Position numbers and translations under genes: made by a program. The notes under the pieces were generated by a model. It saw only the letters and a program-made list of their open reading frames with translations. It was not told the origin of the DNA and searched no databases. Shown piece by piece: positions 1 to 4,983 of a stretch of DNA of 6,772 nt. Source of the stretch: Pseudomonadota bacterium (lineage in GTDB: Bacteria > Pseudomonadota > Alphaproteobacteria > Rhizobiales > Devosiaceae); the NCBI GenBank assembly GCA_023415605.1, contig JAEZKB010000291.1, positions 1-6,772 of the forward strand, written 5' to 3'. Positions within the stretch are counted from its first letter, which is position 1. Every line of letters begins with the position of its first letter.

Positions 1-15
1 AACCGGTCACCCCCA

Positions 16-32
16 TAGGCAAAAATTACCTA
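16..32. repeat. Near-perfect 17-bp AT-centred palindrome
   Basis: TAGG at 16-19 pairs with CCTA at 29-32 and AA at 21-22 with TT at 26-27, with one mismatched pair (20/28) around an A-rich centre. It lies in the AT-richer leader left of the GST gene. It looks more like a protein-binding operator than a terminator because the stem is short and no T tract follows. Which gene it would control is unknown, since the gene to the left is outside the window. Confidence 0.3.
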
Positions 33-40
33 GCGGATGG

Positions 41-56
41 TAAAGAAGGTATTAAC
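41..56 (+). promoter_or_regulatory. CtrA-like binding site candidate
   Basis: The sequence reads TAAA-N7-TTAAC. The known CtrA consensus is TTAA-N7-TTAAC, so the right half is complete, the spacing is exact and the left half has one mismatch. It sits about 60 bases upstream of the GST start, in a place suitable for a promoter. A, T-rich half sites occur by chance, so this is only a candidate; the presence of sciP, whose product acts on CtrA, makes a CtrA system in this genome likely. Confidence 0.25.
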
Positions 57-62
57 GAGCTG

Positions 63-75
63 TCGCAAAATGCGA
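63..75. repeat. Perfect 13-bp inverted repeat TCGCA-AAA-TGCGA
   Basis: Five-base arms are separated by three A bases. The centre lies 19 bases from the centre of the next inverted repeat (81-95), about two helical turns, so both could be bound from one face of the DNA. It lies in the leader of the GST gene. Role unknown; operator or leader RNA hairpin are both possible. Confidence 0.3.
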
Positions 76-80
76 AAAGG

Positions 81-95
81 CGGCAGTTCCTGCCG
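81..95. repeat. Perfect 15-bp inverted repeat CGGCAG-TTC-CTGCCG
   Basis: Six-base arms with a three-base spacer. The same architecture, CGGCA-N5-TGCCG, is found at 4414-4428 upstream of fliK, where it looks like an enhancer-binding-protein site. Here it ends only 10 bases before the ribosome site of the GST gene. It could therefore act as an operator (a protein bound here would block transcription) or form a stable hairpin in the leader RNA. No T tract follows, so a terminator is less likely. Confidence 0.4.
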
Positions 96-118
96 GGTAT
101 CGTTAGGGAAGGATGAAG

Positions 119-745
119 ATGAGCAAGCTGCGGCTGCTGGGGCGCGTCACCTCGATCAATGTGCGCAAGGTGATCTGGACGGCCGATGAGATCGGCGTGC
201 CATTCGAGCGCGAGGATTGGGGCAACCCGCTGCGCGACCCGAACGTGCCCGAGTTCCTCGCCCTCAACCCCAACGCGCAGGTGCCGGTGATCGTCGACGA
301 CGGTTTCGTGCTGTGGGAGAGCAACGCGATCATCTGCTACCTGGCGCGCAAGCACCGCTCGGGGCTGCTGCCGGCCGACTTCCAGGCGCGCGCGCTGGTG
401 CAGCAGTGGCTGTTCTGGCAGCTGGGCGAGCTCAACCCGACCTGGGGCTATGCGGTCTATGCGCTGATGCGCAAGCATCCGGCTTATACCGATGCCGAGC
501 GGATCAAAGACTCCATCGCCAAGTGGACGGCGAAGATGGAAATCCTCGAGGGGCAGTTGCAGAAGACCGGAGCCTTCGTGTGCGGCGCGGATTTCAGCCT
601 TGCCGATATCGCCCTGACGCTGTCGGTGCACCGGTGGTTCTCGACGCCGTTCGAGCGCAAGGACCTGCCGGCGGTCAGCGCCTTCTACGCGGCGATGCAG
701 CAGCGGCCGGCGGGGGCGCCGTGGCTTACGGCCGAGACGCCGTAA
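119..745 (+). CDS. Glutathione S-transferase family protein
   Basis: A 208-residue soluble protein of the usual GST length. Family knowledge: these enzymes join or transfer glutathione to electrophiles, or act as glutathione-dependent reductases, in the cytoplasm. The N-terminal thioredoxin-like domain (about residues 1-80) has the SINVRKV segment with the likely catalytic Ser12, the cis-proline motif AQVPV (Pro56) and the ES pair (67-68) that binds the gamma-glutamyl group. The helical C-terminal domain carries the N-capping box SLAD (160-163). Two starts are possible: ATG at 113 touches the purine-rich ribosome site (105-113), whereas ATG at 119 lies 5 bases after AAGGA and gives the usual MxKLRLLGR start, so I chose 119. 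The substrate cannot be told from sequence. It converges on sciP, with 63 bases between the stops. Confidence 0.93.
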   Translation: MSKLRLLGRVTSINVRKVIWTADEIGVPFEREDWGNPLRDPNVPEFLALNPNAQVPVIVDDGFVLWESNAIICYLARKHRSGLLPADFQARALVQQWLFWQLGELNPTWGYAVYALMRKHPAYTDAERIKDSIAKWTAKMEILEGQLQKTGAFVCGADFSLADIALTLSVHRWFSTPFERKDLPAVSAFYAAMQQRPAGAPWLTAETP

Positions 746-751
746 GCGCGA

Positions 752-780
752 AACCCGCCGCGGCAGGGCCGGGGCGGGTT
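752..780. terminator. GC-rich hairpin between convergent genes
   Basis: AACCCGCC (752-759) pairs perfectly with GGCGGGTT (773-780) around a 13-base loop. It lies between the stop codons of the GST gene and sciP, which converge, so it could end transcription from both sides. There is no real T tract on the plus strand and only a short TTT on the minus strand, so intrinsic activity may be weak, or it may only protect the 3' ends. Confidence 0.45.
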
Positions 781-808
781 CCGAAACTCGTCGAAGGGGC
801 GACTTCTG

Positions 809-1087
809 TCAGCCTTCGCGGTAGTGCTGAATCCAGGTTGTCCGCAGCCCGGCAAGACCATGCTTGTCGATGGCAGCCTGCCAGTTGAGGAACTCGTCGA
901 CGCTCAGCGTATAACGAGCGCAAGCCTCTTCGAGGCTCAGCAGCCCACCGCGAACGGCGGCAACAACTTCGGCCTTTCTACGGATGACCCAGCGCCGTGT
1001 ATTCTTCGGCGGCAGGTCCGCGATCGTCAACGGACTTCCATCCGGGCCGATCACGTATTTTACGCGAGGACGCATTTGAACGGTCAT
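809..1087 (-). CDS. sciP: CtrA inhibitor SciP (DUF1153 family)
   Basis: A 92-residue protein with the highly conserved DUF1153 core: MRPRVKYVIGPDGSPLT near the N-terminus, then RRWVIRRKAEVVAAVRGG and the helix-turn-helix region LSLEEACARYTLSVDEFL. In Caulobacter, SciP binds CtrA and stops it from recruiting RNA polymerase. It thereby shuts down CtrA-activated promoters, including flagellar genes, in G1 cells. The length matches the family and no residue of the core looks disturbed. ATG at 1087 is preceded only by a weak GAG; ATG at 1075 (the M of MRPR) is an alternative without a better ribosome site. It is monocistronic as far as can be seen: divergent from the gene at 1264 and convergent with the GST gene. 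The nearby fliK-flgD operon fits its known role in flagellar control. Confidence 0.95.
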   Translation of the reverse strand: MTVQMRPRVKYVIGPDGSPLTIADLPPKNTRRWVIRRKAEVVAAVRGGLLSLEEACARYTLSVDEFLNWQAAIDKHGLAGLRTTWIQHYREG

Positions 1088-1134
1088 CTACTCATTACTC
1101 AAACTGACCACCCGTGAACCCTAGCCCAACGCGC

Positions 1135-1171
1135 TTAAAATTGGGTGAAGCGAAAACTTACAAGTGGTTAA
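1135..1171 (-). promoter_or_regulatory. Candidate sciP promoter with CtrA-like half site
   Basis: On the minus strand, TTGTAA (1158-1163) and TTTTAA (1135-1140) are separated by 17 bases and resemble -35 and -10 elements, with a predicted leader of roughly 40 bases to sciP. TTAACC (1166-1171) sits immediately upstream of the -35 element and is a CtrA half site; the partner half at the correct 7-base spacing is poor. In Caulobacter, sciP itself is CtrA-activated, so such a site is expected, but the match here is weak. The stretch is clearly AT-richer than its surroundings. Confidence 0.35.
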
Positions 1172-1252
1172 GTCTGCTGCGGCAATCTCTATTGTCTAGG
1201 CCGAAAGCAGAGTGGCCGCCGGGCTGCCTAGCGGGGTAGTTGATACGGCTCC

Positions 1253-1258
1253 AGGAGG
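1253..1258 (+). promoter_or_regulatory. Strong ribosome binding site AGGAGG
   Basis: A perfect Shine-Dalgarno hexamer, 5 bases before ATG 1264. It decides the start of the FMN-binding-like gene over the upstream TTG at 1240. Confidence 0.85.
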
Positions 1259-1263
1259 ACGCA

Positions 1264-1821
1264 ATGGCCAAGGACTTTCCGGCGCTGACGGCGCATCACC
1301 GCGAGTTCATAGGCCGCCAGCACATGTTCTTCACCGCTTCGGCGGCGGCCGGCACGCGGATCAACATCTCGCCTCGCTCGACCGACTATTTCCGCGTCAC
1401 TGGCGACAATTCGGCCTGCTATCTCGATCGCACCGGCAGCGGCAACGAGACCTCGGCGCACCTGCTGGCGGATGGGCGCATGACCATCATGTTCTGTGCC
1501 GTCGACGGCCCACCGCTCATCCTCCGGCTCTATGGCCGGGGCAGGGTGATCCATCGCGGATCAGAGGACTATGCGCGGCTCCTCGAGGAACTCTTCGCCG
1601 ATGCGGAGCCGCTGGGCGCCCGGCAGATCGTCTGGCTCGACTTCGATCTGGTCAAGACCTCATGCGGCTATGGCGTGCCGCTCTTCGACTACCGCGAAGA
1701 GCGCGACACCATGGACCGCTGGGCCGAAGCCAAAGGCCCCGACGGGATCGAGGCCTATTGGAAGGAAAAGAACGTCACCAGCATGGACGGACTGCCGACC
1801 GGCATGCCTCTGGCGGAGTAG
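1264..1821 (+). CDS. Pyridoxamine 5'-phosphate oxidase family protein (FMN-binding split barrel)
   Basis: A 185-residue protein related to the pyridoxamine 5'-phosphate oxidase-like FMN-binding split-barrel family. It has the N-terminal helix and strand FIGRQHMFFTASA (about 15-27), INISPRS (33-39), the barrel strand MTIMFCAVDGPPLILRLYGRGRVI (73-96) and the family signature SCGYGVPLFDY (133-143). Members bind flavin (FMN or F420) and reduce or oxidise small molecules; the real substrate here is unknown, and a role in vitamin B6 synthesis is unlikely because this subgroup is separate from PdxH. ATG at 1264 follows AGGAGG (1253-1258) at 5 bases; an in-frame TTG at 1240 would swallow that ribosome site and is rejected. 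It stops 3 bases before the convergent flgD stop, leaving no room for a separate terminator. Confidence 0.88.
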   Translation: MAKDFPALTAHHREFIGRQHMFFTASAAAGTRINISPRSTDYFRVTGDNSACYLDRTGSGNETSAHLLADGRMTIMFCAVDGPPLILRLYGRGRVIHRGSEDYARLLEELFADAEPLGARQIVWLDFDLVKTSCGYGVPLFDYREERDTMDRWAEAKGPDGIEAYWKEKNVTSMDGLPTGMPLAE

Positions 1822-1824
1822 GCC

Positions 1825-2502
1825 TTAGGTCTCCGCGGGCGGCGTGGCCGACTTGGCGCGGACCGACAAGACGGCCGACATGTTCACGCGGGCGCTGCCG
1901 ACGATCAGGACCGGCTCGGAGCCGGTCAGATCGACGCCGGTGACTTCGCCGGTCATTTCGGTGGCGACATCGATTAGCTGGCCGTTGGAATTGCGGGCCT
2001 GGATGTTGATCGAATAGGTGCCGTCGGGTTTGTCCTTCCCGTCGGAGCCGACACCGTCCCAGTTGAAGACGCTTTCGCCCTTGGCGACATTGCCTTCCTT
2101 CTGGAACACGACGTTGCCGTTCTGGTCCTTGACCTGCACGGTGATCTGCGCCGGCTCGTCGACGGCGAAGTGCCAGCGGGCGCCCTCGCTGGTCAGCTCG
2201 CTCTTGACACCAGAGGCGGTGATTTCCTTGCCGATATAGCCAACCGCCTGCGACGAGCCGGCATTCTGGTTGGCCAGCATCATGGCTTCGAGGAACTGGT
2301 TGGTCTTGAGCTGCTGCTCGACGCCGGTGAACTGCACCAGCTGCTGGGTGAACTGGTTGGTGTCCAGCGGGTCGAGCGGGTTCTGGTTGCGCAACTGCGT
2401 GGTCAGGATCTGCAGGAACGTGTCGAAATTGTCGGCAATGCCCTGCCGCGAGCCGGTGAGCGCGCTGGTATTGCTCGAGCCGCTGACGCCGTTGATTGCC
2501 AT
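1825..2502 (-). CDS. flgD: Flagellar hook assembly (hook cap) protein FlgD
   Basis: A 225-residue protein, the normal FlgD length. FlgD is exported by the flagellar type III system, sits as a cap on the growing hook and helps the hook protein FlgE to polymerise; it is absent from the finished flagellum. The N-terminal signature is plain: DTFLQILTTQLRNQNPLDPL followed by TNQFTQQLVQFTGVEQQLKTN (about residues 27-69). The C-terminal part (about 85-215) is the FlgD Ig-like/Tudor-like region, with the typical FNWDGVGSDGKDKPDGTY segment. ATG at 2502 follows AGGAGG (2508-2513) at 5 bases. That ribosome site overlaps the last bases of fliK, so the two genes form one operon with probable translational coupling. 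No flgE follows: the next gene is convergent, so this is a compact two-gene hook operon. Confidence 0.97.
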   Translation of the reverse strand: MAINGVSGSSNTSALTGSRQGIADNFDTFLQILTTQLRNQNPLDPLDTNQFTQQLVQFTGVEQQLKTNQFLEAMMLANQNAGSSQAVGYIGKEITASGVKSELTSEGARWHFAVDEPAQITVQVKDQNGNVVFQKEGNVAKGESVFNWDGVGSDGKDKPDGTYSINIQARNSNGQLIDVATEMTGEVTGVDLTGSEPVLIVGSARVNMSAVLSVRAKSATPPAET

Positions 2503-2507
2503 GGAAA

Positions 2508-2513
2508 CCTCCT
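2508..2513 (-). promoter_or_regulatory. flgD ribosome binding site overlapping the fliK stop
   Basis: AGGAGG on the minus strand shares two bases with the TAG stop of fliK (2512-2514) and lies 5 bases before the flgD ATG. Ribosomes ending on fliK would uncover or reuse it, which suggests coupled translation. Confidence 0.8.
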
Positions 2514-4272
2514 AGACGAACAAGTTCACGCCGCTGGCCGAAGCCAAGCCGCGATACTGGGTGGTGGTTGATGCGATTTCGGCCGTCTCGTCGACGCCTG
2601 TATTGCGATCGCGCAGGAACGGATTGTGACCGTTCTGCTGTTGCTGCTGGCCCTGCCCATCGCGAGCGAAGGGGTTCTGGCGCAGCGAGAATTCGAGGTT
2701 GGTCTTGCCGCTGTCGAGGCCAGCCTGGGCCAGCGCCTTTTCCAGCGAGCGCTGGTCGCGCTGCATCAGGTCGAGGGTCTCGGCGCGTTCGACCGTCATG
2801 CGGGCATGAACATTGCCGTCGCCATCGACCTGCATGCGCACGTCGATGCGGCCGAGTTCGGGCGGGTCGAGGCGGATCTGGAAGCGCGAGGCGCCCTGGC
2901 TGAACTGGCGGACGACCTCGAAGGCCACCTGCGGCATGTTGATCTGCTGCACCGGCGCCTGATAGGCGGCGTGCACGGCCTTGGGGGCAACCACACCCAT
3001 ATCGGTCTTGACCTGCGCCGCGGCAGCCTGGGTTGGCTGCGCCTGCTGCTGGTCGGCGAGTTTTTCGGCGCGGGTCTCGGCGAGGTGGGCAGCGAAACTG
3101 TTGCGCTCGCGCGGCTTGTTGTCGACCTCGGGACGTTCGGCCGGCTTGGTGTCCTTGGCGACCGGCTTGTCTTCCGGCTTGGCCAGTTCCGGTTCCTTGG
3201 CGGTTGCCAGCGGCTCGGTCTTGACGGCGTCGGTCGCCTGCTTGGGGGGCGGCACGGCGACAGCGGCTGGCGTGGGCAGGACCGGCGTCGTGAACTGTGC
3301 CGGAGCCGGAGCGGGCTTTGCCGCCTCAGGCTTGGGCGCCAGCAGCGCGTCGAGATCGGCGACATCTATGCCGGCTGCGATCTTGGCGACGGTCTCAGGG
3401 TCTATGGTTTGGCTGGCGAGCTTCTGCGCCAGCGCTTCGAGCTTGGCGCTCACCTCGGGCAGCTTTCCGTCGAGCCTCTCGGCGACTTCGGTCAGCTTGG
3501 TGACGAGCTTGCCGATCGGGGTTTCGGCGTCAATGGCCTCACCCTCGGCCTTCGGCTTGGGCTTGCCGGTCTCATCGACGGCCGGCTCTTCCTCGATCAC
3601 CGGCGTCTTGACGGCTTCGACGGCCTTGAGGAAGTCATCGGCCAGCTTGGTGTCGGGCTTCGCTGCAGCGTCATCACCGGTTTCTGGGAGTTCGTAGCCC
3701 GGCGGAAGCGGCTTGTTCTCCATGATGAGATTGCCGTCGAGATCGACATTGGCTGCGAGATTTTCGCCGGTGCTCGGTTGCAGCGAGACGATCGGCTGCT
3801 GCGGTACGGGAACGCCCAGCAGCGCAGCGATGGCATCGATCGTCTCGTTGAGCTTCTTTTCGAGCGCCGGGTCGACCGGCTGGCCGTTCTTAACCGCCTC
3901 ATCAATGGCGGCGAGCGCTGCCGTCAGGTCCTTGAGCAGGGCCTTGGCGTCCGGCGTCACCGGAGCGGTTGCGGTGACGTCGGGCGACGTGGTGGGAACG
4001 GTCAGCGCGGCATCGAGTGCCAGGTCGACGTCGACGAGGTTCGCCATCTGCGAGGCCGGAGGCGGATTGCCGCCGCCGGTGTCGCCGCCCGCAGACTGCC
4101 CGCCGCCGGCCGGCAATTCGCCGCCGGTCAAGCTCTGCGCCAGCATCGCCAGGAGCGCGTCGACGAAGCCCGTTGGGGCGCCGCCTTCCTCTTCGGCTGC
4201 GCCCGCGGCGACACCGGTGGTGACCATGCTGTTGCCCGGGGCGACTGGGCTGAACCCGACTGTAACGGACAC
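2512..4272 (-). CDS. fliK: Flagellar hook-length control protein FliK
   Basis: A protein of about 586 residues from the chosen start. FliK is exported during hook growth, measures hook length and switches the export gate from rod/hook to filament substrates. The C-terminal export-switch domain (about 449-535) contains the hallmark LDPPELGRIDVRM and the downstream LEKALAQAGLD. Before it lies a long Pro/Ala/Lys/Glu-rich linker, typical of the ruler part; after it come a five-Gln run and a polar tail. There are no cysteines and no signal peptide, as expected for a type III export substrate. Start: a GTG at 4317 opens the reading frame but lies inside the sigma-54 promoter. GTG at 4272 has GAGG at 8 bases (4281-4284) and falls about 30 bases after the predicted transcript start, so I chose it; ATG at 4227 is the alternative. 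It is the first gene of the fliK-flgD operon. Confidence 0.93.
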   Translation of the reverse strand: MSVTVGFSPVAPGNSMVTTGVAAGAAEEEGGAPTGFVDALLAMLAQSLTGGELPAGGGQSAGGDTGGGNPPPASQMANLVDVDLALDAALTVPTTSPDVTATAPVTPDAKALLKDLTAALAAIDEAVKNGQPVDPALEKKLNETIDAIAALLGVPVPQQPIVSLQPSTGENLAANVDLDGNLIMENKPLPPGYELPETGDDAAAKPDTKLADDFLKAVEAVKTPVIEEEPAVDETGKPKPKAEGEAIDAETPIGKLVTKLTEVAERLDGKLPEVSAKLEALAQKLASQTIDPETVAKIAAGIDVADLDALLAPKPEAAKPAPAPAQFTTPVLPTPAAVAVPPPKQATDAVKTEPLATAKEPELAKPEDKPVAKDTKPAERPEVDNKPRERNSFAAHLAETRAEKLADQQQAQPTQAAAAQVKTDMGVVAPKAVHAAYQAPVQQINMPQVAFEVVRQFSQGASRFQIRLDPPELGRIDVRMQVDGDGNVHARMTVERAETLDLMQRDQRSLEKALAQAGLDSGKTNLEFSLRQNPFARDGQGQQQQQNGHNPFLRDRNTGVDETAEIASTTTQYRGLASASGVNLFV

Positions 4273-4312
4273 GTACGCGGCCTCGAAAGACACATTGATC
4301 CAACCCGTTCCT

Positions 4313-4328
4313 TGCACGTGCCGTGCCA
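4313..4328 (-). promoter_or_regulatory. Sigma-54 (-24/-12) promoter of fliK-flgD
   Basis: On the minus strand the site reads TGGCACG-N4-GTGCA. The known consensus is TGGCACG-N4-TTGCW, so there is a single mismatch (the first T of the -12 element), with the invariant GG and GC at exact spacing and a preceding pyrimidine. Transcription should begin near 4302. Sigma-54 needs an activator bound upstream, and suitable inverted repeats are present at 4395-4428. In Caulobacter the hook genes, fliK among them, are sigma-54 dependent, so gene and site agree. Confidence 0.75.
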
Positions 4329-4346
4329 GTCCAGGTTTTGCTGGGG

Positions 4347-4359
4347 ATTCAATGGCTTA
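4347..4359 (+). promoter_or_regulatory. IHF-like site between activator sites and promoter
   Basis: ATTCAA-TGGC-TTA fits the IHF core WATCAA-N4-TTR with one mismatch. It is centred about 50 bases upstream of the predicted fliK transcript start, between the sigma-54 element and the distal inverted repeats. That is where IHF bends DNA in sigma-54 promoters, bringing the activator to the polymerase. The core is degenerate and alone would be weak; its position is what makes it credible. Confidence 0.45.
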
Positions 4360-4394
4360 TCGCGTCGATGCTGTTCGCCAGTCTCGCAGTGGCC

Positions 4395-4428
4395 CGGCAG
4401 ATTCATGCCGTGGCGGCAAATCTTGCCG
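4395..4428. promoter_or_regulatory. Paired activator (FlbD/ftr-like) inverted repeats
   Basis: There are two inverted repeats, CGGCA-N6-TGCCG (4395-4410) and CGGCAA-ATC-TTGCCG (4414-4428). Their centres are 18.5 bases apart and about 100 and 119 bases upstream of the predicted fliK transcript start. This is the usual place for a sigma-54 enhancer-binding protein. CGGCA-type half sites recall the ftr elements bound by FlbD in Caulobacter; I do not have the exact consensus to hand, so the assignment to FlbD is inference. The repeats lie entirely in the 159-base gap between fliK and the stop of the upstream secreted-protein gene (4432). Confidence 0.6.
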
Positions 4429-4431
4429 ACT

Positions 4432-4926
4432 TCATCCGCAGCGGTCGAGAACCTGCTTGATGGCAGCGGAGGAGCCCTTGGCGCCGAATGCATGGGTGTC
4501 GAACACGTCCATGCCCCCGCTCGACTTGGGGCGGACATAGGCGACGCGAATGGTCGCTTTGGCGCCCTGCGCGATCTTGGCCCATTGCCGCGCCACCGGG
4601 CCGCGAACGATCACCGAGCTGCCGTCGCTGTGGATCAGCGGCATGTCCGGCGCGTAGCTCGTCCCCGTGGCGGAGACGCTGCTGCCCTCGGCCGGGTCCG
4701 GCGTGATGGCAAGGTTCATGGCGCTGGCGCCGGCGACCTGCTTGTGCGGCGCGCGGACCCAGAAGCCCATGGCGAGATCGCCGCCGCGGCAGGCGAACTG
4801 GAACTGCGCCGCGCCATTGTCGAAATAGGCGATGGGCACGCTGCCGTCCTCATAGGTCCATTCCGCCGCTGCTGTCGCGCCCGTCGCCGCGAGCAGTACG
4901 AGCACGGCCGTCATCATCTTCCGCAT
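4432..4926 (-). CDS. Small secreted (periplasmic) protein of unknown function
   Basis: A 164-residue protein with a clear Sec signal peptide: basic MRK, a hydrophobic core (about 5-14) and small residues ATGATAAA before a likely cleavage near residue 19-21. The mature part (about 144 residues) has exactly two cysteines, Cys46 (FACRGG) and Cys163 (second last residue), which could form a disulfide tying the C-terminus to the body. The pattern of a beta-rich body and a final AIKQVLDRCG helix recalls small envelope proteins whose C-terminal helix ends in a cysteine, as in VasI/invasion-locus-B-like proteins, but I do not recognise the family with confidence. ATG 4932 is directly attached to GGAG; ATG 4926 is 6 bases from it, so I chose 4926. 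It lies 57 bases downstream of hxlR on the same strand; a functional link to fliK is not evident. Confidence 0.8.
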   Translation of the reverse strand: MRKMMTAVLVLLAATGATAAAEWTYEDGSVPIAYFDNGAAQFQFACRGGDLAMGFWVRAPHKQVAGASAMNLAITPDPAEGSSVSATGTSYAPDMPLIHSDGSSVIVRGPVARQWAKIAQGAKATIRVAYVRPKSSGGMDVFDTHAFGAKGSSAAIKQVLDRCG

Positions 4927-4937
4927 GCGCATCTCCA

Positions 4938-4974
4938 GATCAGGCGCGGACCGTAGTCGAGGCGCGAACTGATC
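4938..4974. repeat. Interrupted inverted repeat before the secreted-protein gene
   Basis: GATCAG (4938-4943) pairs with CTGATC (4969-4974), and CGCG stretches inside can extend the stem after a small bulge. It fills most of the gap between the hxlR stop and the ribosome site of the secreted-protein gene (minus strand). It may be a weak terminator of hxlR without a T tract, or a leader hairpin close to the ribosome site. Confidence 0.3.
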
Positions 4975-4983
4975 CGCAACCGC

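Noticed and set aside
26..631. A 201-codon minus-strand frame over the GST gene
   Set aside because: The GST frame has all family motifs; the antisense product looks like no protein family and lacks a ribosome site.
1167..1195. GTTAAG-N17-TATTGT as a plus-strand promoter for the FMN-binding-like gene
   Set aside because: The spacing is right, but the -35 element is poor; a real promoter must lie in this gap, but I cannot place it.
1264..1821. Calling the FMN-binding-like protein PdxH
   Set aside because: It lacks the typical PdxH C-terminal segments and carries the separate SCGYGVPLFDY signature of a different subgroup.
2433..2448. Another CGGCA-N6-TGCCG repeat, inside flgD
   Set aside because: It lies within coding sequence with no promoter near it; such repeats are expected now and then in GC-rich DNA. 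It shows that the motif alone is not proof of regulation.
2626..4956. A 776-codon open frame on the plus strand, antisense to fliK and the secreted-protein gene
   Set aside because: It mirrors the codon pattern of fliK, has no recognisable domain and runs over the sigma-54 promoter; fliK and the secreted gene have clear family or signal-peptide features. It is a GC-rich shadow frame.
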